The notes beneath the pieces were generated by a model. It saw nothing but the letters and a program-made list of their open reading frames with translations, made no database searches and was not told where the DNA came from. From positions 186,001 through 250,000 of the forward strand of contig JAWKTV010000004.1 of NCBI GenBank assembly GCA_041398905.1: 64,000 nt of DNA, read 5' to 3'. Below, piece by piece: positions 18,086-28,593 of the stretch (its first letter is position 1; every line of letters begins with the position of its first letter). A program made the translations under genes and the position numbers. The stretch comes from JAWKTV01 sp041398905 (GTDB lineage: Bacteria > Planctomycetota > Planctomycetia > Planctomycetales > Planctomycetaceae).

Positions 18086-18598
18086 ATGGAAGAAGGCGCA
18101 GAATATGTGCGGGGGAGCATTCTCAAGCGGATGGTCGCAGCCATTCGCCGCGACTGGTCCGGTGAACGGCTCGATGGTCACGCCTGGTGCTCGCTGGTGG
18201 GACGCCCTGCCGATGCCCCCGAAGTCCAGCGACTCCTCGAACAGCTCCGGTCCTTATCGACTTACCAGACGATCGGCAATGGCGAGACCTACTTTTTCCA
18301 TCAAGTTGGCGTGAGAGTGGACATCGAAGACGGAATCCTGGGTCGCATCGAATTCGACAACTGCCGGCAGGAGCACCCGCCGGTGCGGCCATTCCCGGGC
18401 AAACTTCCCCAGCATCTGCAGTTCGGTCAGAACCACCAGACTGTCCGGGATCTGCTGGGCAGGTCGGTCGAGCAGTTTGACCCGGGCTTCAATCCAACCG
18501 AGTGGTTCGAACTGCCGGGTGAGCAGTACCGGCTCGCGGTCACCTACTCGAAGCCGGCCTGGACGATGCTCTCCGTTCGCGCGGAGGCGATTCGTTAG
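18086..18598 (+). CDS. Conserved hypothetical protein, 170 aa
   Basis: A single coherent frame from 18086. The middle and end show a pattern often seen in small uncharacterised bacterial proteins: GILGRIEFDN, then PFPGKLPQHLQFGQNHQTVR and LLGRS, then a closing YRLAVTY. No signal peptide or membrane helix is evident, and no catalytic motif. It follows the hydroxyproline genes by about 90 bp on the same strand but shows no obvious functional link. I do not recognise a family. Confidence 0.55.
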   Translation: MEEGAEYVRGSILKRMVAAIRRDWSGERLDGHAWCSLVGRPADAPEVQRLLEQLRSLSTYQTIGNGETYFFHQVGVRVDIEDGILGRIEFDNCRQEHPPVRPFPGKLPQHLQFGQNHQTVRDLLGRSVEQFDPGFNPTEWFELPGEQYRLAVTYSKPAWTMLSVRAEAIR

Positions 18599-18656
18599 AA
18601 CAACGATCATGGTCCGGCCGCTCAAGGTTGAGCAGCCGGAGGTCGACTGCGATCGG

Positions 18657-19100
18657 TCACAGTTTGTCGAGATCCCAGTCGAACGTGTTCTGAGATTCGT
18701 CGTCGCCGACTTCGGCGTCGATCGGGGATGTCTCCGGCTTCGCGAACTTCTCGGGCAGCGAGGCGGCTTGCTTCTGCGCGGCTTCAAGTGCGGCCGGGTC
18801 GTTCGATTCGGAGGCGGGCGCGCCCGCGGTGATGGTGACCTTGTGCTTGCCGATGATCGCGCCGTCCCCCTTGTCGAAGCAACTGAGGACGAAGTTTCCG
18901 CCAGCATCGGTCTGCCCGGTCGCCATGCGTCCGCCCCCTTCGATTTGTGGATGGAAGGTGACGATCGCGTCCGCCAGCGGCTTTCCGCCGAGCGAGACCT
19001 TACCGGTCACTTTCGCGGTCGAGGGACGTTCGGGAGCACCTCCACAACCGGCGGCGAGCAAGGTTGTCAGAACAACGAGGCAAACATGTCGGAAGTTCAT
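18657..19100 (-). CDS. Small lipoprotein with carboxypeptidase-regulatory-like fold
   Basis: 147 residues. The N-terminus is a lipoprotein signal ending in LLAAGCGG, so a lipid-anchored surface protein is likely. The body has the beta-sandwich pattern seen in many planctomycete lipoproteins: VTGKVSLGGKPLADAIVTFH, GQTDAGGNFVLSC and GAIIGKHKVTITA. It ends with an acidic tail. Such proteins are very common in planctomycetes, often beside DUF1559 pilin-like genes, and here the upstream neighbour on the same strand is a DUF1559 gene. The function is unknown. Confidence 0.8.
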   Translation of the reverse strand: MNFRHVCLVVLTTLLAAGCGGAPERPSTAKVTGKVSLGGKPLADAIVTFHPQIEGGGRMATGQTDAGGNFVLSCFDKGDGAIIGKHKVTITAGAPASESNDPAALEAAQKQAASLPEKFAKPETSPIDAEVGDDESQNTFDWDLDKL

Positions 19101-19154
19101 GGGGGAGTATCAGATGGTGTGAGCGGTGGTCGGCAGGCCGTGGACAACTGAGAA

Positions 19155-19188
19155 CGGAGTGGGGCCGCCGCGTGGCAGCCCTACTCCG
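19155..19188 (-). terminator. Strong hairpin downstream of the DUF1559 gene
   Basis: CGGAGTGGGGCCGCC (19155-19169) pairs with GGCAGCCCTACTCCG (19174-19188), a stem of 15 positions with one wobble and one mismatch and a 4-base loop. It sits about 40 bases past the DUF1559 stop and before the lipoprotein gene. No long T-run follows, so it is terminator-like. Confidence 0.5.
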
Positions 19189-19226
19189 ATGTTCAACGCG
19201 ACATCAACTGACGAGGGGCGACCGGC

Positions 19227-20155
19227 CTAAGGCACGGCAGCCGACTCGTTGCCGCGAATGGTCGCCAGCGCGCGGTAGGTGTTGATGTCGATGTTCTCGC
19301 TGACGAAGGTGATCTTTCCATCCATCAGCGCGAACTGCACACCACCCGGGTGCCAACTGGCGAACGAGTAATTCCGTCCCCAGTCTCCCGCACCGTACTT
19401 GCCTTCGGGGAGATAGTAGTTCGGCGGAATCGCGCAGGTTCCGGTCGTGTGATTGAAGAAACCCCACGATGTGTGAGTACACAGCCCGGGGATCGCTTCG
19501 CCGACGACGATGGTGTTGCTGGTCCCGTCCTTCAGACTGGAGTTGGTCACATGCACACGGTTGCGACCGGAAGCGTGGCAGATGAAGCCGTTACCGCTAA
19601 TGAGTCCGTTGGTGTTGCCCGCGAGTATCCGGCGGCGGACGATGTCGGATTGCGGATCACCCCAGGGCCTTGTATTGCTCCCGGCGACCGCCTTGTAGCA
19701 GTTCGCACCCCGGGTGCCGCCACGTTCGCAAGCAACCCGCAATGCGACCGACAGGCGTCGAGTCCGACGGACACAGCATTACGTCGATGGCTGTCCATAG
19801 GCGGCCGTGGCCTGCGGCCAGCGAGTACGGCTCGCTGAAGCGACTGCGTCGAGCGGCTTCGTTCGATACGGGAGCAGCTGCCAGCACGCACCAGGTCACC
19901 GACGGGCAAGCTGGTATCGTACCCACCCAGATGCAGGCAATTGATGGGTACGTGCCGACGGTGACCTCGTAGTTCGCGATGCCAACCACGATAAGCAGGG
20001 AGAGCATCGCATACCTGACTTTTCCGCGTGTTTCGCACCTAAGCGTATCGGCCGGCAGCAGCAAAGCCACGAGAATCGCGATGATCGCGATCACCACCAG
20101 CAGTTCAGTCGAGCGTGAAGCCGCGATTTGGCTGACGCAACTGGCCGATGCGCAT
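19227..20155 (-). pseudogene. DUF1559 pilin-like (pseudopilin) protein, frameshifted
   Basis: The start is an ATG at 20155 preceded by AAGGAG at good spacing. The first residues read MRIGQLRQPNRGFTL, then the frame changes and continues ELLVVIAIIAILVALLLPA, the type IV prepilin N-terminus recognised by prepilin peptidase. Further frame changes follow. The last ~150 codons (19700 down to 19227) are clean and show the DUF1559 end: DGTSNTIVVGEAIPGL, SFASWHPGGVQFALMDGKI and INTYRALATIRGNE. DUF1559 (SBP_bac_10) proteins are abundant pseudopilin-like surface proteins in planctomycetes. At least three frame changes occur between 19700 and 20110. This is the left edge of the disrupted block; error in the sequence is likelier than a real pseudogene. 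Confidence 0.7.
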
Positions 20156-20369
20156 CGCACGATCTCCTTCAAGAGAACAGTGAAAGAGGAACAGAATTTG
20201 ACAGATGACCTGTGGCGAATCGCCATTTGCGAATTGCAGCCAGACCCGGCCCGCTCGGTGAACGAGAGGCGCGATGGCTCGGAACACTTTTGATGTTGAT
20301 GAGAATGTCCGCCGGATGACGAGTTGTCAAGGCGACTCGGCCAGCAAACGTCGCAGCGGGCGACCCACT

Positions 20370-21745
20370 GGGCGGCGGCGGCTTCCACGCAGTACAAGTA
20401 CTCCTGTCGGCCGGGTCCGTTGCCGGTGGCTGCGGACGTACAGACGGCCGTCGGCTGATGGTGGGCGGCGAAGCCTCCTCTCCCAACTGCTGGCGGCTGA
20501 TCTCTTCGTACTGCTCTGGATCGCGGCGAAAGATCGTGGTGTTGCCATCCTCGTCGGTGGCGTAAATCACTTCGCCATGCGACGAGCGACGCGCCCACGT
20601 CTCCGCCGAGCCGCTTCTTCCAGCGTTCCAGACCGCTCGTCGCATCCCAGCAGTACAGCACCCCGCCATCGGAAAAGGCGTACAGGTGATCGCCGACGAC
20701 AATCATCGACTGTTCGTAACACCTTCACCGGTTTCGCCAGACCGTACCGGTCTGCATCGACGCACTGCGTGAGGGAACCGGGATACGCCTCCGGCTGCTG
20801 GCGTACACTCGATCCCCCATGCCAGACGTGGTTTGTTCCGACGCATCGCCTTCCGGCAGACCGGCCACGTCTGCTGATGCTTGGTTTCGTCCTGCTCGTA
20901 GCTGGCGAGCTGGTCGAGTCCGCCTATGATCAGTTGCTCGAACCGCCGCGACCGGAACGATGTTCGCGGTCGCGTAGCTTGAGCCGGCGTTCCGGCGCTT
21001 TCCGCCAGACGATCTCGCCCGACCGCTGATTTAGGCCGGCGATGTAGCTCGGCACCATCATTGTCGGCCGCGAAGATCACCAGTCCTTCGTGCAGCACCG
21101 GCGAAGGGGGCGCATAGCCGAACTTGGGATGAAACGGGCCGAGCGGCGTCTGCCAGATGATGCCGCCATCGAGGTCAGCCGCGGTCGCATGCACCGCCGT
21201 TGTTGAGAAACCTGATGTAGAGTCGTTGCTCCATCGCCGGCGATGGTCCCATCTTCGCGTGCGTACTCTTCGCGTGCATTTCCCGAGGTCGGCAGGTTGC
21301 CGACGTGAATTTCCGAACTCCAGACCTGCGCGCCGGTGTTGGCGTCGAAAGTTACAACGGACTGCGTCTGGTGCTGCTCGTCGGCGGTTGCGAGATAGAC
21401 GCGGTCGCTCACCACCGCCGGCGACGAATGTCCCCTTGGCCCGGCACGCTGACCTTCCGCGCAGAATGTCGGCGCGTCATTCCGGCATTCCGTCGGTGGT
21501 GTGGACCTCGAGCAATCTGGTCCGGGCCTGCGGCCCGCCACCAGGGCCAGTCATCGGGAGCGATGGAGATCGTCCGCTGTCGCGGCTAGAGCCGCTGAAT
21601 TGGCAGCAACTTCCCCGACCGTCTGGCTGGAGCAGCCGGCGAGCAGTGCCAGCAGCATTGCCATCACGATCGAGGCCCCGCAAAAGTACGTGACGGGCCG
21701 GGCTGGCAGGCTGGTTTCGGTCGCATCAGATGTCGAGTCTGGCAT
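20370..21745 (-). pseudogene. PQQ-binding-like beta-propeller lipoprotein, heavily frameshifted
   Basis: The N-terminus from 21745 has a membrane/lipoprotein signal ending in MLLALLAGCSS. A frame change then leads to WPWWRGPQ, the hallmark of planctomycete PQQ-propeller proteins. Further pieces, each in a different frame, include SSPAVVSDRVYLATADE, DLDGGIIWQTPLGPF, YAPPSPVLHEGLVIFAADN, and VGDHLYAFSDGGVLYCWDAT followed by SGLERWKKRLGG. These are consecutive blades of a YVTN/PQQ-like propeller as in BamB or quinoprotein dehydrogenases. The order along the strand is collinear, so the gene is whole but with many small indels. The 3' end is approximate. Substrate and cofactor use cannot be inferred. 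Confidence 0.65.
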
Positions 21746-21834
21746 GACTGCAGTGTATAAAATCGGGAGCTGACTTACGTGGACAAACGACCAGCGTTAT
21801 TTCGCAGACTGTTCGTTCCGCACCCAACTACTGC

Positions 21835-22875
21835 CTGTCTCAGGCCGAGCACGGCCTCCGCGAACGCTTTGCCGATGCGGCCATAAAGCAGCGTGAAGCG
21901 CCGCCGAGGTAGTGATAGGGGAAGTTTGGAAACCATCTTGTTCCACTCCGTCGAGGTGTTTTTCCACCCTTTCGAAGACGGCCGCCGCCGCCTGATCCCA
22001 GAGCACGTCAGTCTTCACGACGGCCACGTTCCCGAACTCCGGTTCGTCGGCCGCAGCCGCCTGGGCCATCTTGAAGCGAACGTGCCGGATGCGGCTCGTC
22101 CTTCACGCCATCGATCTATCTGGCCAATGACGAAACGGAGGTTCGGGCAGACCGACGGCGGACATCGCGGATGAAGCGGACCATGTTGGCCGTGTATTCG
22201 GCGGTGTACTCCTCGCTGATCATATCGTTCCAGCCCTGGAACCAGACGAAGCCGGCGAGTTCGACCTCGCGGCCGGCCAGTTCGGGAAACATCGTGTCCT
22301 TGTCCGCGAGCGTCTGATACGCACCTTTGAGCATCTCGCGGTAGTAATGGCCGAATGATCTTTGGCGGGACGTCCTCGATCGTCCGTTCGGGATTCCGCT
22401 TCTGTTCGCCTTCGAGCAACTTTTGCATAACCTCGTCGCTCGGCAGTCCGGCGGAAGGAGAACGGAAGTCTCGGTAGAGACTCTTGCCGCCCCAGGCCGT
22501 TTTGATGAGCAGGATCGAGCCTCGTGGAGCTCCTGCCGACGGCGAGGCCGAATTCCAGCTCCGGGCCAACCTTCTCGGAGGCTCCGTAGCCGACCGTCAA
22601 CGGGCCGTGACGATCGCCGAACCGGAGCGAGACGTCGTCGCGAACGACCCATTCGCCATCAGGCCGCAGGCGCGAACTCGTCCCGCGTGGCCGGATCGGC
22701 TTCGTCTGCGTTTCAAGCAGCGACATCTTCGCTTGCCCGACCATGTTGGACTGTCCGGCGAGGATGTAGACCTGCACCGGCTCGGCCGAAACGACGGGAC
22801 TCGTACTCGTCAGCAGTATCGCCGCTTAGCGTAAGACAGCGGGAGAGCCAGCGAGCGGCGGGCGTTGTTGGGCAT
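21835..22875 (-). pseudogene. SASA-family sialate O-acetylesterase-like protein, frameshifted
   Basis: Pieces on the minus strand fit one secreted esterase. There is a candidate start at 22875 with a hydrophobic stretch (RRSLALPLS, then SPVVSAEPVQVYI in another frame). The SGNH nucleophile block VYILAGQSNMVGQ lies near 22770. Farther on are KVGPELEFGLAVG, FGHYYREMLKGAYQTLADKD, then ELAGFVWFQGWNDM and EEYTANMVRFI, and a C-terminal GKAFAEAVLGLRQ. This is the SASA/DUF303 layout of sialate O-acetylesterase and acetylxylan esterase. At least four frame changes are needed to join the pieces. The end coordinate is approximate. Confidence 0.65.
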
Positions 22876-22897
22876 GGATTGAGCTGGAAACGGGCGA

Positions 22898-24234
22898 TCA
22901 GAGGTGTGGACAGTAATGTGATTCACGGTACCGCACTTCGCGGTGTTGCCTTCTTCAAAGTACTCCGTCGGCAGCACGGTCGACCTGGCAAGCCCTTGCG
23001 GGTGAGGACCACCTCGCCCGCTGACGGCAGGGTACCCCGCCTGTGCCTGGGTTCGCCGCGGTGCGGAACCTGATGCGGCTTCGACGCCGAACTTCTCCAC
23101 GAACGGCCTCAGGGTACGCCCTCCTTCATTTGCAGAATCCATTCGCGAATGAGTCGCTGATATTGTCACGTGCTGCCCGTCGGATAGGAGCGGTCGACTG
23201 GGCATCGGCCTGATATGGTACGTGGTCTGATCTCCGCGTCGTTCTGGTAATGGACACCCTGGATAATGCCCCGAATGATGACACGCCGACGGCGAGGATG
23301 GCCGCCGCCGCGAAACAGAGGTTGTCGTGGTACACGAATGGTCGGTGTCGAGATTCGCACCAGTCGTTGGCCGGCTTGGAGAGTTGATGGCCGGCGCGAG
23401 GCTGGCAGCAACGATTCGCCTGCTGGCCCAGCGACGTTTGGTCGGCCAATCCGGGCGACGGGAGCGGTGATGCCTGTTCCAGCATCTCCTTCGAGATGAC
23501 CGTGTTCCAGGGGAGTTCCATCTGGTAGATGGTGACGTTGTCGGGCTGCAGTTCGATCGCCTTCTCTCGACGGCGAGTCAGGTTATTGCTGGTCTCGCTG
23601 ACGATGCCCGCGATGAGGTCGATGTTGATCTTTGCGGGAACCCGACCTGCCGCAGCCGCCAGATGTGCGCGGGAAGATCTCTTCGGAGATGCTATGACTG
23701 CTGGCTTCGAGGATCTGTTCGAAGTTCATCCCCGAGCGACACGCGGTGATGCCGATTTCTTCGAGCGTCTGTACCTTCCAGGCTCAGCGTGCCCGGCTCG
23801 CACTCGAAGGTGAACCTCCCGGGCGGTTGGTCCCATGAGAGACATGCTGCTGAGCTGGCTCCTGCAGGTGCAACTGCCAGCGTCGGTAGGAGGGGCGGTG
23901 CTACCATCGAAGCGCACATCGAAGTCCAGCTTGCGGCCGTGGGCGATACCGGGTTTGTCCTTCAGCAAATCGACTTCCGATCGAGCGTGTCGACGTTCTG
24001 ATCGTGTCGGCGTTCTGCTGGGTGTAGACCCGAAAGTAGCAGAACTTGCACCGCTTTGCGGCAGAAGGGGGATGTGCAGGTACATCCCAGCGGTACCTTC
24101 GAGTCATCCGCCAGTCGCGCCGTCGAAGCTGCGGCATGAATCCTCCGGTACGCAAGTGGATTTCCACTGCGAGAAAGGCGGGTAGTTGGAAACGGCGAAT
24201 CATCGACGGTCTGACGGGCGGTGTCGGTCGACAT
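22898..24234 (-). pseudogene. Radical SAM HemN-like coproporphyrinogen III oxidase family, frameshifted
   Basis: The minus strand carries a collinear but broken HemN-like protein. From the candidate start at 24234 the pieces give MYLHIP joined by a frame change to KRCKFCYFRVYTQQNADTI, which carries the CxxxCxxC cluster region. FECEPGTLSLE, MELPWNTVISKEML, FVYHDNLCF and GVSSFG then GVHYQN follow in order, and the end LRPFVEKFGVEA and LPTEYFEEG fits the C-terminal domain. A further frame change gives a stop at 22898. Members bind a 4Fe-4S cluster and S-adenosylmethionine; the family includes oxygen-independent coproporphyrinogen oxidase and relatives of other function. The exact role is uncertain. 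Confidence 0.65.
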
Positions 24235-24460
24235 GGCGTCCCGTGCAAGGTGTCAGCGGAGGAATCCCCGTATCGCCCACGACGCCCCCGCATGCGAAGC
24301 GTCGGATCGCTGGTTATGAGCGTCCCGGCACGGCGGGGAGACCTGTTGGTTCAGATGGCTGGCGGTGTATATCTGCATCCAGTCAGGATGAGCTAGCGTC
24401 GCGTGAACGATGGCGGGTCGATACCGCAAACCAGCAATGGAGCGCGTTAATCCGGACGCG

Positions 24461-26476
24461 ATGTCCAGCCAAACTCTTCACACGCCGACCGCTGAGCTGC
24501 CGGGATTGGGCGGCCTGTGCCGCTGCTCCATAAGCTCGACATTCGCACCATCGGCGACCTGCCGTGGCATCTGCCTCGCGACGTTCTCGATCTGACGAGC
24601 GTCGTCCGCCTCGCGACCCGGTGACGCGTCGACCAGTCGGTTCGCGGAAGGCTTTCTTCACACGCTGAGGCTGGCAGACGCGATCTGGCAGGCCGGTGGC
24701 GCGTTGAGTGAGGGGGAGTACGCGTTCGGGGACTGTGGTTCGGCTTGCCGTGGATGTTCCGCAAGTTGCGAGACAGCACGGGGGCCTTCCTCTGGTCGGG
24801 CAAGCCTGGGCACAAGAAGGGAGTTCTCGCATCCCCGCATCCAGCCGATCGACGCCGACGACACCTCCAGCCGCGTCGGGGTGCGCTGCCGCGTATCCTC
24901 ACCGAGGGCTGACGATGGAGGCGGGGATGCGGCGATCATGCGGATCGCCGTCGAGGCCGCGCGGCGGACATCCTCGAGCACTCCGCTGTACGGCCCGCTC
25001 GGCTGACCACGCCGCTCTCGCTGCCGCAAGGATTCGGCAGGTCCACACGCCGCACCGGCGACGAGTACGAGGCGGGGCGGCGTCGATTCTGTCGACGACT
25101 GTCTGAGTTCGACCGCTGCCGCTGCGTCGTCGGGCATGGAAGGTGGAGGCGACCGCACCGCCTCCGGCGCACGCCAAGACTGACGCGGATTCGTCGCCTG
25201 TTCCCTCGTTCCGGCTTACGGACGGGCGGATGCCGCGGATCCGGCGAGATCGCCGCCGACCTCGGCAGAACCGCCATGCATCGACTATTGCAGGCCGACG
25301 TGGGAGCGAAAACGGTCGTGGCGGTGTGGCGTGGTGTTGACGGCCATCGCCGCCGGGACGCAAGCGGTGTTGATGGCTCCACCGAGTTGCTGGCGCGCAG
25401 ACCGGAGACGCTCGAGAAGATTCTCGACGAGAGTCGTCAATCGCGTGCTGCTCACGGGCAGCCCCACCGTCAGCAGCGCGTGACGCCCTGGCCGGCACGC
25501 ATCGGGTGAAACCCAACTCATCGTCGGCACGCAGGCGGTGATCCGGGCGACGTCCGCTTTCACAACCTCGGCCTCGCCGTCATTGATGAACAGCACGTTC
25601 GGCGTCGCGCAGCGATCACACTGCGTCGGGCGAGAAGTCGCCGCACGTGCTGGTGATGACCGCGACCCCCATCCCCCGCAGCCTGTGCCTCACGCAGTTC
25701 GGTGACCTCGACCTGACAGTCATCTCCGAGCTGCCTCCCGGCCGACAGAAGATCGTGACCAGCCGCATCACCGGCAGCGGCGCGCGAGTTCGCGCCTGGG
25801 AGTTCGTTCGCAGGCAACTGCAGTCGGGACGGCAGGCGTACATCGTCTGCCCGCTCGTCTCGTCCGAGGAGAAAAAGGGCGGAGCAGTTGAGGTGTTTCG
25901 CTATCTGCAGCGAACCGAACTCAAGGACTACCGTGTCGGCCTGGTGCATGGGCAGATGGACCGGGGCGAGCGGGCTCAGACAATGAGCGACTTTCGCGAC
26001 GGCGAGATCGACGCGCTAGTCTCGACGACCGTCATCGAAGTTGGCGTCGATGTTCCCAACGCCACGGTGATGGTCGTCCTCCAGGCCGAGCGGTTCGGCC
26101 TGTCGCAGCTTGCATCAGCTTCGCGGCCGCATCGGCCGTGGACGCTACCAAAGCTACTGCTTTCTCTTCTCCGAGGCCGATTACAAGAGGTGGAGTCGCG
26201 CGTCTGGCTCATCATACAGAGCACTCGTCGGACGGCTTCGAGATCGCGGAAAAGGACTTTGAACTCCGGAGGCCCTGGCGACGTTCTCGGAACCTTCGCC
26301 AGCACGGCGCAACTCGGCGGCGTCGCCGATCTCATCCGCGATTCGGAACTGCTCAAGGAGTCCGCGTGGCGTTCGACCTCGTCGCCAACGGCGAGCTCGA
26401 CACCCCGAGTACGTCCCCCGCGCTCAAAGTGCTCGACCGCTTTGGGAAGCTGTTCGACCTGCCGCAATCGGGCTAG
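24461..26476 (+). pseudogene. recG: ATP-dependent DNA helicase RecG, frameshifted
   Basis: The candidate start is 24461, followed by ELPGLG and, after a frame change, LLHKLDIRTIGDLPWHLPRD of the N-terminal wedge domain. Later pieces include GTQAVIR, then a long clean stretch (about 25640-26110) with VLVMTATPIPRSLCLTQFGD, ISELPPGRQKIVTSRI, GLVHGQMDRGERAQTMSDF and ALVSTTVIEVGVDVPNATVM, which are helicase motifs III to VI. A frame change leads to QLRGRIGRGRYQSYCF, and the end DRFGKLFDLPQSG closes the C-terminal domain at 26476. The total length of about 672 codons fits RecG. RecG reverses stalled forks and branch-migrates Holliday junctions. A real recG knockout in a free-living bacterium is unlikely, so the indels are probably sequence errors. 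Confidence 0.75.
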
Positions 26477-26620
26477 CGACATTCGCGGAGCCGTTTGCAC
26501 CATCGAACGGGATGCCGGCATGCTGCGAGGCAAAGGCTGAAGCGTTGTCGGGTGATCGCTACACTTCCGATCACTTCATGATCTCCGGTTCGTTCACAGC
26601 TTGCACCCGAGGAGCATCCC

Positions 26621-28506
26621 ATGCGTCGGATTGCGGAAGTCTCACCCGGGTGGCTTTGACTGTGGGGGCGATGCTCTGGGCCGTGTCCGCTCGGGCCGCC
26701 GAGCGGCCGAACATCGTGCTGATCTTTATCGACGATCTGGGCTACGGCGACATCAGCCCGTTCCATCCCGAGTGCGCGCAGCCAACGCCGGAGTTGGCGA
26801 GAATGGCGGAACAGGGCATGCGGCTCGAGCCGTTCTATGCCGCCCCGGTCTGTACGCCGTCCCGGGCGCAGGTGCTAACCGGCTGTTATGCCCCGCATGT
26901 GTCGCTGCCGTCCGTTCTGTTCCCTGCCGCCAAGGTTGGCATTCATCCCGATGAACGAACGATTGCCGAAGAACTGAAGGGCCAGGGTTACGCAACCGGC
27001 TGCTTTGGCAAGTGGCATCTCGGTGACCAGCCGGAAGCACTGCCGACGCACCACGGATTCGACACCTACTACGGCGTGCCGTACTCGAACGACATGCAGT
27101 TCCGCAATGGCTCGGAGCAGGGCAAGCTCGCCGTCGTGCTCGACGACAGGCTGACCGAAGTCATCAGCAACGACGACCAGTCTTTGCTGACGGAGCGCTA
27201 CACCGAACGAGCGATCGAGTTCATGCGTGAACATCGCGGCGAACCGTTCTTCGTGTACTTGCCGCACACGGCTGTTCATGTGCCGCTGTATCCCGGCAAG
27301 GAGTTCATTGGCCGCAGCGAGAATGGCAAGTACGGCGACTGGGTGGTTGAAGTCGACGCCAGCGTCGGCCGCATTCTTGAAACGCTGCGGTCATTGGAGT
27401 TGGCCGAGCGGACGCTGGTCATCTTCACGACGGACAACGGCCCGTGGCTGGCACGAGGGAAGGATGGCGGCAACGCCGGTCCACTGCGCGGCGGCAAAGG
27501 GGGAACCTATGAGGGAGGCGTCCGCGTGCCGACCATCGCGTGGTGGCCGGGAAAGATCGCTCCGGGTAGCCGTACCAGCGAGATCGCTGGCAACATCGAC
27601 CTGCTGCCGACATTCGTGGCGCTCGCCGGCGGCCAGCGACAAGGCCAACTGCCGATCGACGGACGCGATCTCTCGCCGCTGCTGCTCGGGCAGACGACCG
27701 CTTCACCGCGTTCGGAGTGGTACTACTTTTCGGGGAACAATCTGCAGGCGGTTCGGTCGGGGCCGTGGAAGCTCGCGGTCACCCGCCAGAGCGAAGGTTT
27801 TGGCCGGGCCGGCAACAGCACGGACGAGCCGTTCATGCCGACGCTCTACAATCTCGAAGCGGACCTTGGCGAGACGACGAACGTGATCGACCAGCACCCC
27901 GAGGTGGCCGCACGCCTGCGGGGGCTCATTGCCGCGAAGGCCGCGGAACTCGCGGGCAGTCCGGAGTTGGGCGGCATTCGCGAGCCGGCCCGTTACCCGG
28001 ATGCTCGACCACTTGTCGACGACGCTCTCCCGGTGCCCGCCGCCGCCGTGAAGAAGCTGCACGAACTGACGATCGGCGACGTGCTCCCTGCCGCGTCCGC
28101 GCCACGTATCGCCGGACGGGCCTTTTCGGTCGCCTGCGAAGTCGAGCCGCATTCGAAGTCCGCCATTCTGGTGGCACACGGAGGCACGGCGGTTGGCTGG
28201 GTGCTCCACCTGCGGGAAGGACGCCCGGCGTTCACCGTCCGCGCTGGCGACTCCCCCGTCACGATCACCGCGCGCGAGCCGCTGCCGAAGTCGTGTCGGC
28301 TCGAAGCCCGACTCGGCCGGGACGGAGGGTTGACTTTGCTTGTGGACGGTCAGCAAGTCGCCGCCGGCCAGGCCACCGGAGTGATCCCGAAACAACCGGC
28401 TGAAGACCTCTCGATCGGCTTTGACTCTGCCAACCCCGTCGATGAATCGATCCAGGCCCCGAAGTACAAGGGCGGCTTCCAGGGGTTGACGATCACTCTG
28501 AATTGA
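26621..28506 (+). CDS. Secreted sulfatase (arylsulfatase family), start region frameshifted
   Basis: The best start is ATG at 26621, with GAGGAG nine bases upstream. It gives MRRIAEVSPG and then reads out of frame; adding one G to the GGG run at 26648-26650 joins VALTVGAMLWAVSARAAE, a signal peptide, in the frame that ends at 28506. The mature part begins RPNIVLIFIDDLGYGD (metal-binding Asp pair), and the formylglycine motif is CTPSR in VCTPSRAQVLTG. GKWHLGD and TDNGPWLARGK follow. A C-terminal extension of ~130 residues after the sulfatase core looks like a small beta domain. Sulfatases remove sulfate esters from polysaccharides; planctomycetes carry many. Without the correction, an in-frame ATG at 26578 is possible. 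Confidence 0.88.
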
Positions 28507-28593
28507 ACAGCACGACGGGCACGGCGAGCATCGACCGACAGGTGACTCTGCATCTGCGGACTGCCATCGACCGTTGAACCACGATCGCTGCAT

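Noticed and set aside
19700..26660. A mobile island as explanation for the disrupted block
   Set aside because: No integrase, transposase, direct repeats or tRNA lie at its ends, and its genes are ordinary planctomycete core or surface genes.
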